Shown here in pieces: positions 35,651 to 44,149 of a stretch of 64,000 nt of DNA. The position numbers and the translations under genes are program-made. The notes beneath the pieces are model-generated. The model was not told where the DNA came from and searched no databases. It worked only from the letters and a program-made list of their open reading frames with translations. How positions within the stretch are numbered: the first letter of the stretch is position 1; the number at the start of each line of letters is the position of its first letter. This DNA comes from Pseudomonas kribbensis (lineage in GTDB: Bacteria > Pseudomonadota > Gammaproteobacteria > Pseudomonadales > Pseudomonadaceae): NCBI RefSeq assembly GCF_003352185.1, contig NZ_CP029608.1:3162001-3226000 (forward strand), written 5' to 3'.

Positions 35651-36121
35651 ATGCCTGTTATTCATTTGAAAGACATTTACGTGCCTTCCGGACTCGTTGG
35701 TTGGTTGTTGACCGATGACCGTGGACGACCGCGCTATTGGTCAACAGTCTGGTCTGCACTGGACGGTGCCAGCTTGGCGCCGTCCACACTACGAACCCAG
35801 CTGTCCGTCATCGAACAGCTGTACCAGTCGGCCAAACGGCTTTACCAGGCTGACTGCCTTGATCGCTTGATCGCTTGATCGCTTGATTGCGGAGCTCAAA
35901 TTCGATGAGCTTGAAGCCTGTCTTGAGACGTTTTTCATCACGGCCAGGAATCATGGCGCCCAGACTGCAGCCAACTACCATCCCAACTGGCGTATGGCCT
36001 ACGCTTTCGTCAAAAGTTGTGTTCAGCGCCTGCTGAAAAGTCATGCCGATCCCGACATGCTTTGGCGACTGAGCATGCGCCTGGAGCGCCTGGAGAAGCT
36101 GTTTGACTCGCTAATGTCTGG
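35651..36121 (+). pseudogene. Recombinase/integrase-like N-terminal fragment, frameshifted and truncated
   Basis: The frame from 35651 reads VHLKDIYVPSGLVGWLL-like sequence (here VIHLKDIYVPSGL) and LAPSTLRTQLSVIEQLYQSAKRLYQADCLDRLIA, then stops. The continuation in another frame, ELKFDELEACLETFFITARNHGAQTAANYHPNWRMAYAFVKSCVQRLLKS ... RLERLEKLFDSL, is interrupted at about 36121, where the next gene begins on the other strand. The helical layout resembles the SAM-like N-terminus of site-specific integrases. Two extra copies of an 8-bp repeat (35858-35889) cause the frameshift. The catalytic domain is missing. Family assignment is tentative. Confidence 0.5.
35858..35889 (+). repeat. 8-bp tandem repeat, four units, inside the recombinase fragment
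   Basis: Three perfect CTTGATCG units are followed by CTTGATTG. Removing two units (16 bases) restores one open frame across the site (ADCLDRLIAELKFDEL). The repeat therefore looks like a slipped-strand expansion that broke the gene. Confidence 0.75.
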
Positions 36122-36613
36122 TTATAGGCCTTGGATACATGCTGCCGTTTTTTTTAATACGCCTTCAGGAACGAAGCTATTTCCTGCGAAACATAGTCCT
36201 AGCAGACCCACAATCAGAAAAGAAATCCGAAACGAACGACCGTATGTCCAAGGAGCGATTATTGAAAAAGCCCCCTTTATTTGAGGCTCCATATCCTCCG
36301 AAAACAAGCTAACTTTCGGAGCCGCTAGGATTTTCTCGAGCGATATGATTGCGCACTCAGATTTCTTTATCATCAAAGAAACCCGCTGATCAAGCTTCCA
36401 AAAAATGAACGTAATGAAACTCAGGAACAGCCCTAAAAGACCACCAACTGTCACTAACTTATCGCCTTGTGAAATGCATGTACCTAAGCCAGCAGCAATT
36501 AACCCTGTGATAACCAGGTAAAAATTAAACACTGTCATACGTTGCTGAGCGTGCAGCTGAAAATAGCGCCATGCATGCTCAAGCGAAATCTTTGCATTCT
36601 CATTACTGTCCAT
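36122..36613 (-). CDS. Small multi-span membrane protein, last gene of the Detocs-type operon
   Basis: From the ATG at 36613 the product has 163 residues; a start at 36640 would add nine. It has a pair of adjacent hydrophobic helices near the N-terminus (VFNFYLVITGLIAAGLGTCI and LVTVGGLLGLFLSFITFIFW), a cytoplasmic loop, and a third helix (ISFLIVGLLGLCFAG). The N-terminal segment HAWRYFQLHAQQRMTVFNF recalls small membrane effectors or partners found next to bacterial defence genes, but I cannot name the family. Its start lies inside the end of the phosphorylase gene (11-base overlap), so it is clearly part of that operon. Its role is unknown. Confidence 0.7.
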   Translation of the reverse strand: MDSNENAKISLEHAWRYFQLHAQQRMTVFNFYLVITGLIAAGLGTCISQGDKLVTVGGLLGLFLSFITFIFWKLDQRVSLMIKKSECAIISLEKILAAPKVSLFSEDMEPQIKGAFSIIAPWTYGRSFRISFLIVGLLGLCFAGNSFVPEGVLKKTAACIQGL

Positions 36614-37850
36614 CTGACTTTCCAAAAAAACGCCCTCCATAAACTTGAAAAAATTTTTCTAGAACTTTGGCACTCGCGAATGCGGCATATCGTTGTGCTT
36701 CATTTTCTTTATCAGGGTCCGCAAAATCGCAAACACCTTTTAGAGCAAAGGTCTTGGGTTGCTGACCGTTAGCAACAGCTGCTGCTGCATATAGGCCATA
36801 AATCTCCATTTCGACACCGAGCAAATCACGTTGCTGAATCTTAATTTCTTCAATCGTGTGGCCGTCAGCCAAGACAGCAGAGCCCGAAGCGACAGGCCCA
36901 ACATGAAGAGTAGTCTTGAACTTACAGTCTTCCGAATACATACTTGGCAATTCGTTAAAAAAAGCCTTTTCAGAGCGTAACTGTTCAAAATGAGCTCTTA
37001 TCCGTTGATCCGCTGGTAATTGATGGGGCGCGGATGAAAACTTAGGCTTTCCGGCATCTATCAAACGTTTACCGCTTTGAAAGTCCCACACAGGATCTGC
37101 AAAAAGTACGTCTCCAAGCAACACCTTATCCTTTACACCAGCGCATATTCCTGTCATCACCATAATAGTTGGACTCAACGCATTGATGAGCGATGCGCTT
37201 TTTATCGCAGTTGATATCATCCCCATACGCGAAGCAAATGTAGCCACTACAGTTATTCGAGTATCTCCAAGAAGAAACCAGCCGTCCCTGACAAATACCG
37301 AATCATCTATAGGACGAGCAGCCCCCCAATTCCACGGCAAATCGAGAACGGCCTCGAACTCTGGAGACTCAAGCGCACATATAATCGCAACATCTACTGA
37401 GCACCTATCAATTTGAATTCCGCCGGAAACAGCGCTTCGATTAATATAACTTACGCAATTGATTATTCTCGACATCCACGTTTCAGAATGATCGGCATAC
37501 TCAATAATTACCCAAGTCCCTTCAGAGAACTTATCACTAGCAGCTTCTGCCGCAGCCTTGTCAGCAGTTATTCCTATAACTTTTCCAGGTTTAATAATAT
37601 CCTCGTCAACATTAATTTGATGCAGCAAGTCCAAAGAATGAGAATGTGTTGTGGCTTTATCGTGTTTATAAAATGGAAGCACAATATCCAAAATTAGCAA
37701 GTCGTAGTAGTTGCTCTCCAGACTGCATAGCGCATCATAAGCACATACAACTATCTCTACATCTTCAACTCGATCAACTCCATAATCCATCAGCTGTTGA
37801 AGAAGAGCACCATACCTTGTTGGACAGTCGTCAGCTATGAGGATCTTCAT
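36603..37850 (-). CDS. dtcC: Response regulator with nucleoside-phosphorylase effector (DtcC-like)
   Basis: The 415-residue fusion has a receiver domain at residues 1-130: DD at 7-8, phospho-acceptor Asp55 in LLILDIVLP, Thr95 in GITAD. A PNP/UDP phosphorylase (MTA/SAH nucleosidase-like) domain spans about 150-405. Likely catalytic residues are Glu161 (ICALESPEFEA), Glu349 (VEMEIYG) and Asp375 (GVCDFAD), matching the MTAN pattern. In Detocs defence, the DtcC phosphorylase domain is reported to cleave ATP when phosphorylated after phage infection. It overlaps the receiver gene by four bases upstream and the membrane-protein gene by 11 bases downstream. Assignment rests on domain architecture and gene order. 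Confidence 0.82.
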   Translation of the reverse strand: MKILIADDCPTRYGALLQQLMDYGVDRVEDVEIVVCAYDALCSLESNYYDLLILDIVLPFYKHDKATTHSHSLDLLHQINVDEDIIKPGKVIGITADKAAAEAASDKFSEGTWVIIEYADHSETWMSRIINCVSYINRSAVSGGIQIDRCSVDVAIICALESPEFEAVLDLPWNWGAARPIDDSVFVRDGWFLLGDTRITVVATFASRMGMISTAIKSASLINALSPTIMVMTGICAGVKDKVLLGDVLFADPVWDFQSGKRLIDAGKPKFSSAPHQLPADQRIRAHFEQLRSEKAFFNELPSMYSEDCKFKTTLHVGPVASGSAVLADGHTIEEIKIQQRDLLGVEMEIYGLYAAAAVANGQQPKTFALKGVCDFADPDKENEAQRYAAFASAKVLEKFFQVYGGRFFGKSDGQ

Positions 37851-38338
37851 ATTCCACGACCTCCCTTGAACTCTAACTCCTTAAATGCCACCCTGAGTTC
37901 GTCTTTCCATGTTTCATAGGTGGAATTATAGTGAAGCACACTGCGCAATAGCGTTGGAAATTCCTCTTTAAGCTCCTTCGCTATTCCGGATAAATCTACA
38001 TTTCCTCCTTGGCGGGGGAATGCCTCATAGCCTGTAATAACAATAACAGGACAAGAAATATTTGCGTACCCCATATTCCGCAAGACTTCTATTCCTCCAG
38101 AACCTTGTGGGCGACCGCCTGCTTCACCACCTACAATATCTATATCCATAGTAGGTAAAGACATATCCAGTAGTAGCAAATCTGGAGTGCCTTCGTCGAG
38201 CCTATCAAGTGCCGAGTTTACAGATTTAGCATGATCTATCTTCATTGGAATGCAAAGGCTCCGCAGAAATAGCTCGATCTGAGTAATTTTAGGAGTTTCA
38301 TCTTCCACTATGAGTACAACCAATTCTCGATCAATCAT
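37847..38338 (-). CDS. dtcB: Stand-alone receiver protein (DtcB-like)
   Basis: The 163-residue product is a single CheY-type receiver. VEDE (11-14) forms the acidic pocket, Asp58 in LLLLDMSLP is the phospho-acceptor and Thr102 lies in VITGYE. There is no output domain. An insertion rich in Gly/Arg (GGEAGGRPQGSGG) follows the phosphorylation loop, and the usual Lys-Pro motif is not obvious. In Detocs, DtcB is described as a phosphate sink that prevents accidental firing of DtcC. It is coupled to the kinase gene by a TAATG overlap and to the effector gene by ATGA. Confidence 0.8.
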   Translation of the reverse strand: MIDRELVVLIVEDETPKITQIELFLRSLCIPMKIDHAKSVNSALDRLDEGTPDLLLLDMSLPTMDIDIVGGEAGGRPQGSGGIEVLRNMGYANISCPVIVITGYEAFPRQGGNVDLSGIAKELKEEFPTLLRSVLHYNSTYETWKDELRVAFKELEFKGGRGI

Positions 38339-41300
38339 TAGGCTTCCGCCGCTTGCCGGGTCTGAATGAGAAAGTTATAAATAACACTTATCGAAAATTG
38401 GCCGTCGGCTTTAAAGCCGAAACTCATTTCACCCTTGGAAGACTGTTTTACGACTGCGGCAATTTTATATAAGCCGCTACCTCCTTCTGTTTTAGTTTTA
38501 GTATCGTATTCTCCGCGATCAATTTTTTCCCTAATTTCGGCGAGTTTCTTCTCTGCAGCCTGCCTGATACTTGGCTTTGAGTTACAACTCACATCTATGG
38601 AGAATATTTCCTGTTCAAGATCGGGGGCGACAGTGATCGTGATGGTTGGCTTCTTCAATCCTGAATGTACACGCGCATTGTCGAGTGATACAAATAGCAC
38701 ATCATGCAATAGCACTAACGTACTAGGCATAACTCTCACGTCATCACAGGAAAACTTAGTCTCAATCTCAGGCTCAAACCCTCGCAAACATTTTTTTGCA
38801 GCTTTGATTGATATCTCAAGAGCCTGACTAATATCGAAAGTCCGGCCGAGGGTATCGGCATCATTGATTTTATGGAACCAACTGGCCGCGTCATCGAGGG
38901 CTAACTGGACCTCAACAGAGCAATCTCCAACTGCCCTGTCCAGGTCGTGCTGTGAAGAGGAACCTTCGACTAATTTCTTTGATTGAGCACGAAACTCATC
39001 AAAAATGTAGCTGAGTTCAGACTTCAACTCCTCCGCTAGTAATTTTCGTGCATCTCCTAACGACTTCTCAAGATAAGCCCAAAGAAGCGCAAGAGTCCCT
39101 TTAACGAACCCCTGCAGGTCATGATCTTGCAACAGGACTCTGATGACCGGAATAATTTGCGGGCTTATTTCGATATCAAACACCCCCAAAGGATGTTCTT
39201 TATTTTTTATCTGCAGTTTATTATCTTTCGCTACCAATAACGCATTATCGAAATCGGTGGAAAGCTTCTGAAACAGCTTGCTTAAGCTATACAGATTTTC
39301 CTTATTACAGTCTTTAAATTTTTCTAGCCATGTAGCATTCTCATTATATCCTTTATCATCAGCCTCTTTTTTTGTGATGATATTTTGCAACTGAAGCGGA
39401 CCCCGAATCAGTCCAACAAATGATTGATGCCGAATTCTTTTGCTTAAATAATAATCCAAACCAAATAAAGAGTTGTTCAAAAATTCATTTTTTATTTTCG
39501 ATAACAATGAATACAGCACCGCGTCCGCCTCATCGAAAACGGGCGTGGTGTTTGGTAGCTGGCCATCAACAAGGAGCCCTTCCATGACATCGTCATACTC
39601 AAGGGTTGTTACAACTTTAGCCAAATCTCTATATCTGTAAAAATCTTCTACTAACTCTCGACCCGCCCATCTAGCAAGAGAGTCCGTATCAACATGTATA
39701 CGTGTCCCATCAACAATTCGCTGCCCCGCTTCTAGAACCTCCCGATTTGTAATATCTAGAATCTCATCTTCGTATTTACTCGAATTCTGAGGATCTAGAC
39801 TACGAAGGACGCTACACACATCCATTCGCTGATCCAATATGGCAGCAGTCGTACTAACCACTCGAGCTTGGTCTATTAAAGATGGAATGCATACTTCCCT
39901 TAAGAAATATACCAACAAGTGATCTGGGACTTTCCCCTTTAAATCCACAACTTTAGCGGGACTTCTAAATTCTTTGAGTCTAATAATCTTCCCGACTTTA
40001 AATCTTAGATGAGATGCTGTAGCCTCATTCTCCGTGATATTCCACAACATATGCAAAGCTGTAGGTGCCACCAGCCAATCTGATACACCATCAAAGTCTA
40101 TGGTCGAATAGCTATTCAAGGAATTTTTTATAGGAATAAAACCAAGCCTACTAGGGGAAGTAGCCCCTTCATTGGCTATCAGTCGGATAACTTCACCCTT
40201 GTTACCTGCGGAATAATTAGCGTGCAGTATTAACGGTATCTCAATACCTGGAGCTTTCTTGCAGTTAGACGTCAGCACGTCGCCCATCACCTGCAGCGCC
40301 TGCTCAAAAGCTTTCGCACGAATAAAACCACACGCTCTAAAAATTCGTTCTAAGTAGCTACCATCTCCAGGGCTTCCTTCAGGATGGCTTAAGAGAGACC
40401 AGCATTTGCATATGGCACTCTCATCCCTTTCGACAGCAATGCCAACATCTTCGCTCCCAACACATGGAGTGTTGAGCGATACTAACTCCGGACGCCACAA
40501 TTCATCAGGAAACTCCCTGTAAATTATTCTCACAAATGAATATATCGCAACAGCAATTGGAAGTCCGCTTAAATTCACAAGCATTTTCAGCAGCATTGCG
40601 TATGCATCTACGGATGTAGCGTCCTGCCTCAAAATTTGCCCGATAAGCTTAGATATCGCCTGGGGTATTGAACGAGTTGAGTAGCACTTTGTCTGCGAAT
40701 AAATCATGCCCGAATAGATATGAGTCCACGCGTCCACAATTGTAGATCTTCGCTGCTCATGCAATATTTTTGTCGCCTCCACGAGACGGCCAGAAAAAAG
40801 CGCATCAATTCCAGCAACTGGTCTGAGATGAAGATTATTTAGTTCTTTATGGATTCCAAAAAACAGCCGTGCCTTTGATAGGCGAAAATCGTTGACACCT
40901 TCAACCTGCGTCAAAGCAACTTTAACGGCCTTCTGTATCTCGCTGGCCACAGGGTTTGATATAACGTGCTGTATTAAACTGATAAACGTCTCATAAACAT
41001 CAACAAGCGAGTGACTTTGCTCTACTCTAAGCACATCGGCAACGCCTTCAATGCTTGTAGGCCACTCACCCATCATGCGGTGCAACATATACGTTTTTAC
41101 AGACGGGTCGTACTTGGAGTGGTTATTGATTTTTTGACGTATATCTTCGCGGAACTTATGTATTCCGACGCGACCTTCATTTCTTACACTGGTGTTGTAC
41201 GCAATAAAGTTCAGCAATCCACTTTTATAGATGGAGCGAACCTCTGAAGTATATTTTTTTTGCTTTTCAAGTCCGCCCGAGGCGTTTTCTAATGCTATAC

Positions 41301-41787
41301 GCAATTGCACCGACCAAAAACTTGCGCCGTGCGCCGCGTCAAAAGCCTCCAGCGTCCCAATGCTTTCGTCAATGTGTCCATTGAGCCAAAAGTACTCAAC
41401 ATGTTCAGCAGCTGACCTGAAGTTGTTAATTACTGCAGCATCTTCGTTAATCCGGGCGACAATCCATAGAATCTCGCGCTCCAGCGAGACCATAGGGGCA
41501 TCCACCTTAACCCCTTCTAATTCATCGTAACCGGTTGGAAAACGGGATAGTTCTGGTAATTGCGACCTTATCTGAGATGAAGCCCAAGCGAGGTATTCCG
41601 AAAATGAAGACATGTGTAAAGCTGCACGAGCTTCTAACATGTGTTTCCTGTAACCACTTCGAAATTTAAAGGAACGATCGTATCGGCGATTTTTTTCAAA
41701 TTTTTTTGCTTTGAAATCAGCGATTACGCCTCTAAATTTGTGCTGGCAGTTGATAAAAACTTTTGAATAATCGCTAATCAATTCCAT
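38338..41787 (-). CDS. dtcA: Large sensor histidine kinase (DtcA-like)
   Basis: The 1149-residue protein has a long alpha-helical N-terminal region with TPR-like stretches (for example RAKAFEQALQVMGDVL near the middle). It has no membrane segments, so the sensor is cytoplasmic. The C-terminal ATPase has an N-box LLHDVLFVSLDNARVHSG (about 1026-1043) and a G-box TEGGSGLYKIAAVV (about 1100-1113). The phosphorylated histidine is uncertain; HDLQGFVKG about 150 residues upstream of the ATPase is one candidate. A cytoplasmic TPR-kinase plus two receivers is the Detocs layout. Base composition is visibly more AT-rich than flanking genes, suggesting acquisition. It is the first gene of the operon. Confidence 0.8.
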   Translation of the reverse strand: MELISDYSKVFINCQHKFRGVIADFKAKKFEKNRRYDRSFKFRSGYRKHMLEARAALHMSSFSEYLAWASSQIRSQLPELSRFPTGYDELEGVKVDAPMVSLEREILWIVARINEDAAVINNFRSAAEHVEYFWLNGHIDESIGTLEAFDAAHGASFWSVQLRIALENASGGLEKQKKYTSEVRSIYKSGLLNFIAYNTSVRNEGRVGIHKFREDIRQKINNHSKYDPSVKTYMLHRMMGEWPTSIEGVADVLRVEQSHSLVDVYETFISLIQHVISNPVASEIQKAVKVALTQVEGVNDFRLSKARLFFGIHKELNNLHLRPVAGIDALFSGRLVEATKILHEQRRSTIVDAWTHIYSGMIYSQTKCYSTRSIPQAISKLIGQILRQDATSVDAYAMLLKMLVNLSGLPIAVAIYSFVRIIYREFPDELWRPELVSLNTPCVGSEDVGIAVERDESAICKCWSLLSHPEGSPGDGSYLERIFRACGFIRAKAFEQALQVMGDVLTSNCKKAPGIEIPLILHANYSAGNKGEVIRLIANEGATSPSRLGFIPIKNSLNSYSTIDFDGVSDWLVAPTALHMLWNITENEATASHLRFKVGKIIRLKEFRSPAKVVDLKGKVPDHLLVYFLREVCIPSLIDQARVVSTTAAILDQRMDVCSVLRSLDPQNSSKYEDEILDITNREVLEAGQRIVDGTRIHVDTDSLARWAGRELVEDFYRYRDLAKVVTTLEYDDVMEGLLVDGQLPNTTPVFDEADAVLYSLLSKIKNEFLNNSLFGLDYYLSKRIRHQSFVGLIRGPLQLQNIITKKEADDKGYNENATWLEKFKDCNKENLYSLSKLFQKLSTDFDNALLVAKDNKLQIKNKEHPLGVFDIEISPQIIPVIRVLLQDHDLQGFVKGTLALLWAYLEKSLGDARKLLAEELKSELSYIFDEFRAQSKKLVEGSSSQHDLDRAVGDCSVEVQLALDDAASWFHKINDADTLGRTFDISQALEISIKAAKKCLRGFEPEIETKFSCDDVRVMPSTLVLLHDVLFVSLDNARVHSGLKKPTITITVAPDLEQEIFSIDVSCNSKPSIRQAAEKKLAEIREKIDRGEYDTKTKTEGGSGLYKIAAVVKQSSKGEMSFGFKADGQFSISVIYNFLIQTRQAAEA

Positions 41788-41981
41788 TTCGCTCTTCTGC
41801 TCCTTTCATTTGGCCTGGTGGCTAGAAACGCCTTTTTAGAAGCACAAAAATTTTTCAGACCGGGATCATAACCCTGTGATGGCCTTCTGCCTATAGTTGT
41901 CACCGCCAATGTAAAACTGCCCCCCTAACGCCAACGCAAATTTGACCCCCTGGGCCATCATGGCGGCTTTGAACTGCCGAG

Positions 41982-42235
41982 ATGTTGACCCAGGAGCAGT
42001 CAGTGGAAATCAAGGTATTGGCCCGTCAGGGCATGGGCATAAAAACCATCGCGCGCACGCTTGGGTTGTCGCGCAACACCGTGCGCAAGTACCTGCGTGG
42101 CGAGGCCGAGTCGCCGCGCTATACAGTGCGAGCGCCGCGTCCAGCCAAGCTCGATCCCTTCAAAACCTATCTGCAAGGCGCGTAGAGGCGGCCCGGCCGC
42201 ATTGACGGTGCTGTTGCGCGAAATCCAGGCGCAAG
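41982..42235 (+). pseudogene. istA: IS21-family istA transposase, 5' fragment
   Basis: LTQEQSVEIKVLARQGMGIKTIARTLGLSRNTVRKYLRGEAESPRY is the N-terminal helix-turn-helix of IstA. The frame is already damaged (stop after KTYLQGA), but the next stretch, RVEAARPH and LTVLLREIQAQ, continues the family sequence in other frames. It then breaks off at GCAAG (42231-42235), where a cupin-gene half begins. Upstream, 41905-41955 resembles an IS21 terminal region. The remaining istA sequence lies inverted at 42939-43700. Confidence 0.8.
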
Positions 42236-42420
42236 TACCAGGCGGAATCTGGAAAGCCTCCAGACTGCTGAATGGCGAGAACGGATTCGGCTTGATCAGC
42301 GAAGCGGTTTCGCCAGGGTTTGATTTTGCGGATATGGAAATGGGGAGTCGGCGGATACTCACAGCGCAGTATCCACAGCATCGAGCGCTGATTGAAAAGC
42401 TGACGCGTGATGAGGATTGA
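42236..42420 (+). pseudogene. DUF985 cupin gene, 3' half (separated by inversion)
   Basis: The frame VPGGIWKASRLLNGENGFGLISEAVSPGFDFADMEMGSRRILTAQYPQHRALIEKLTRDED is the C-terminal half of a DUF985-type cupin. Its N-terminal half is at 43701-44031 on the other strand. It is joined to the istA 5' fragment at 42235/42236. Confidence 0.8.
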
Positions 42421-42783
42421 GAGCCGTACATTTGAAATTGAGAGATCACCGCGCATCAAAGGCAAGGTGCTTTGGAGAGCCATGGTGGAGATTGAAATCG
42501 GGTGCGCAACCGGGCTGATCTCGTAACATATAGTTTTGTAAAGTAGGAGTGTTCGGATGGTTGTGCGATTTATTACCTATTGGTTTTATTAAATATTTAA
42601 CAAAAATTGCACTTGTTGTGTTGCTATAAGCATAAAGTGGGATTTGTTGCGTAGTGCTTCTTCTGCATGCGCAACACTCTTGGGTTAATTCAGCCAACAA
42701 TCTGATGAAAAATTGAGGCTTATGTTGCTGTTTATTCAGCTGCGGAAGACGCGAAGAAGCGCGGAGTGATATTTTCGATTACA
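42421..42783. other. AT-rich remnant DNA, no gene recognised
   Basis: About 360 bases inside the inverted segment, between the cupin 3' half and the istB fragment. I see no coding frame with protein-like sequence and no RNA gene. It probably replaces the missing istB body and the right end of the IS. Confidence 0.5.
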
Positions 42784-42942
42784 TCAAGCCTCGGCTTCAG
42801 CGCGCAGCAGCTGCTCCAGGAAGTCGGCGAAGCTCTGTTCCTGAGTCGCTGCTTGTTGTGCCAAGCCAGCCCAGTCCACAGCCATCCGTTCAATCTTGAG
42901 CTGCTGGCACAGCTCGATGATGCGGACATGTTGCAGGTTCAT
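42784..42942 (-). pseudogene. istB: IS21-family istB helper ATPase, N-terminal fragment
   Basis: The minus strand gives MNLQHVRIIELCQQLKIERMAVDWAGLAQQAATQEQSFADFLEQLLRAEAEA and then a stop. This matches the first 50 residues of IstB, without the Walker motifs. Its start overlaps the end of istA by four bases, as in intact IS21 elements. Confidence 0.8.
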
Positions 42943-43700
42943 CGGCTCCACTCCAACAACTCATCGTAAACCGATAGCGGGTGCTGCAAACTCTCGTGCG
43001 GTAGAACCCGTCCCAGCCGTAGCGAGGTGACCGCCGGGGCTGTCGTAACCCCGCCGGCCGGCAGGGGCAGCAAGACATCACGCTCTTCAGCCAGGCGTAT
43101 CGCTGGCTTTACACCCGTGGTGCCATGAATCCGCTGATGCACGACTTCATCGAGCAAACGACCGATATGCGCAATGGTGGTGGCTACATCCAAAGGCAGG
43201 CTCGCACTCTTAAGCGTGGCCGCCAGCGGCATGATGAAACTGCCCTTGAGGTAACCGTTGAAGCGCTCGACCTTGCCTTTGGTCTTGGCCCGATAGGGTC
43301 GGCAAACACGAGGGCGAAAGCCGTATTCATCGGCCAGTGCCAGCAGCCGGGGATGCCAACGATGCAGGCCCACGCCATAGGCGTCGCGCTCCAGAATGAT
43401 CGCGCCGGCGTTGTCGAACAGCACCTCCTCCGGCACCCCGCCGAAATAGACAAAGGCCTCACGCAAGCCGTCCAACCACGCATCACTGTCCTCGCGGGCG
43501 CCGAAGCGGACGAAGGTGGCGCGGCTGTAGCCAAGCGTGGCGACAAAAGCCTTGAGCGGGTTGCGGCCCCCGCGGATGGTGGTGAAATCTACCTGCACCT
43601 GCTGGCCGGGCGAGGTATCGAAGCGCACCACTGGGTCATGGCGCGGGCGCTTGAACGGTGCCAGGTAGGATTTGAGCCGGATAATGCCGCCTGTGTAGCC
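42939..43700 (-). pseudogene. istA: IS21-family istA transposase, 3' part
   Basis: The frame runs from YTGGIIRLKSYLAPFKRPRHDPVVRFDTSPGQQVQVDFTTIRGG to the natural stop at 42939. The retroviral-type DDE core is present: Asp in QVQVDFT, Asp in EVLFDNAGAI, Glu in KGKVERFNGYL. It starts abruptly at the inversion junction (43700/43701), in place of the missing cupin 3' half. Together with 41982-42235 it would make one IstA of normal architecture, apart from small deletions. Confidence 0.85.
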
Positions 43701-44031
43701 CTTGCAGTTGCAGATGTTGTCCTGCCAGAATGTCGTTGCCCATCACCAGCGTCTGCAGCGAGCCGTCGGCATGAATCAGGCTGTACTCGATGGCATCGCC
43801 CAGATGGAAATAATGCAGGATGTCCGACTGGTTGAAATGAAACTGGCCAGCCGGTGATTCTTCGGTCAACAGATAGTAAATCGACGTCATCCGATAACGT
43901 GGACCGCCCGTTGTTTCGAGCATGTCCCGGTGGTCGGCCTGATAGGTTCTGCGAAAAAATCCGCCTTCGACGTGAGGTTCAAGGTCCAGTGATGCGATCA
44001 GGTTTGACGCAGTAATCGAGCGTGGATTCAT
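43701..44031 (-). pseudogene. DUF985 cupin gene, 5' half (separated by inversion)
   Basis: From the ATG at 44031 (GGAGCAGGTC before it) the frame reads MNPRSITASNLIASLDLEPHVEGGFFRRTYQ ... YYLLTEESPAGQFHFNQSDILHYFHLGDAIEYSLIHADGS ... GQHLQLQ. This is the first two-thirds of a DUF985 cupin (a small sugar-binding-like beta-barrel family). It then runs into istA sequence. Its 3' half is on the plus strand at 42236-42420. Confidence 0.82.
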
Positions 44032-44072
44032 GACCTGCTCCAACGATTTCCAATACAGCCTGTAATAACTCG

Positions 44073-44090
44073 ACTAAACGGTCATTTAGT
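44073..44090. promoter_or_regulatory. Palindrome, possible operator
   Basis: ACTAAACGGTCATTTAGT has perfect six-base arms and lies upstream of the broken cupin gene. A TATAAT-like box follows at about 44101. It has the size of a TetR-type site, but no such regulator gene is adjacent. Confidence 0.35.
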
Positions 44091-44149
44091 GTAGTTAACC
44101 TATAATGGCTTCACATTCGAAGACGTTCGCTGCACTTCTACTCTTGACT

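Noticed and set aside
36122..41787. Interpretation of the island as an ordinary two-component system
   Set aside because: There is no DNA-binding output domain; the only output is a nucleoside phosphorylase, the kinase is cytoplasmic and TPR-like, and the setting is mobile, all favouring a defence system.
43125..43835. 236-codon plus-strand frame
   Set aside because: It spans the inversion junction and is antisense to the istA and cupin fragments.
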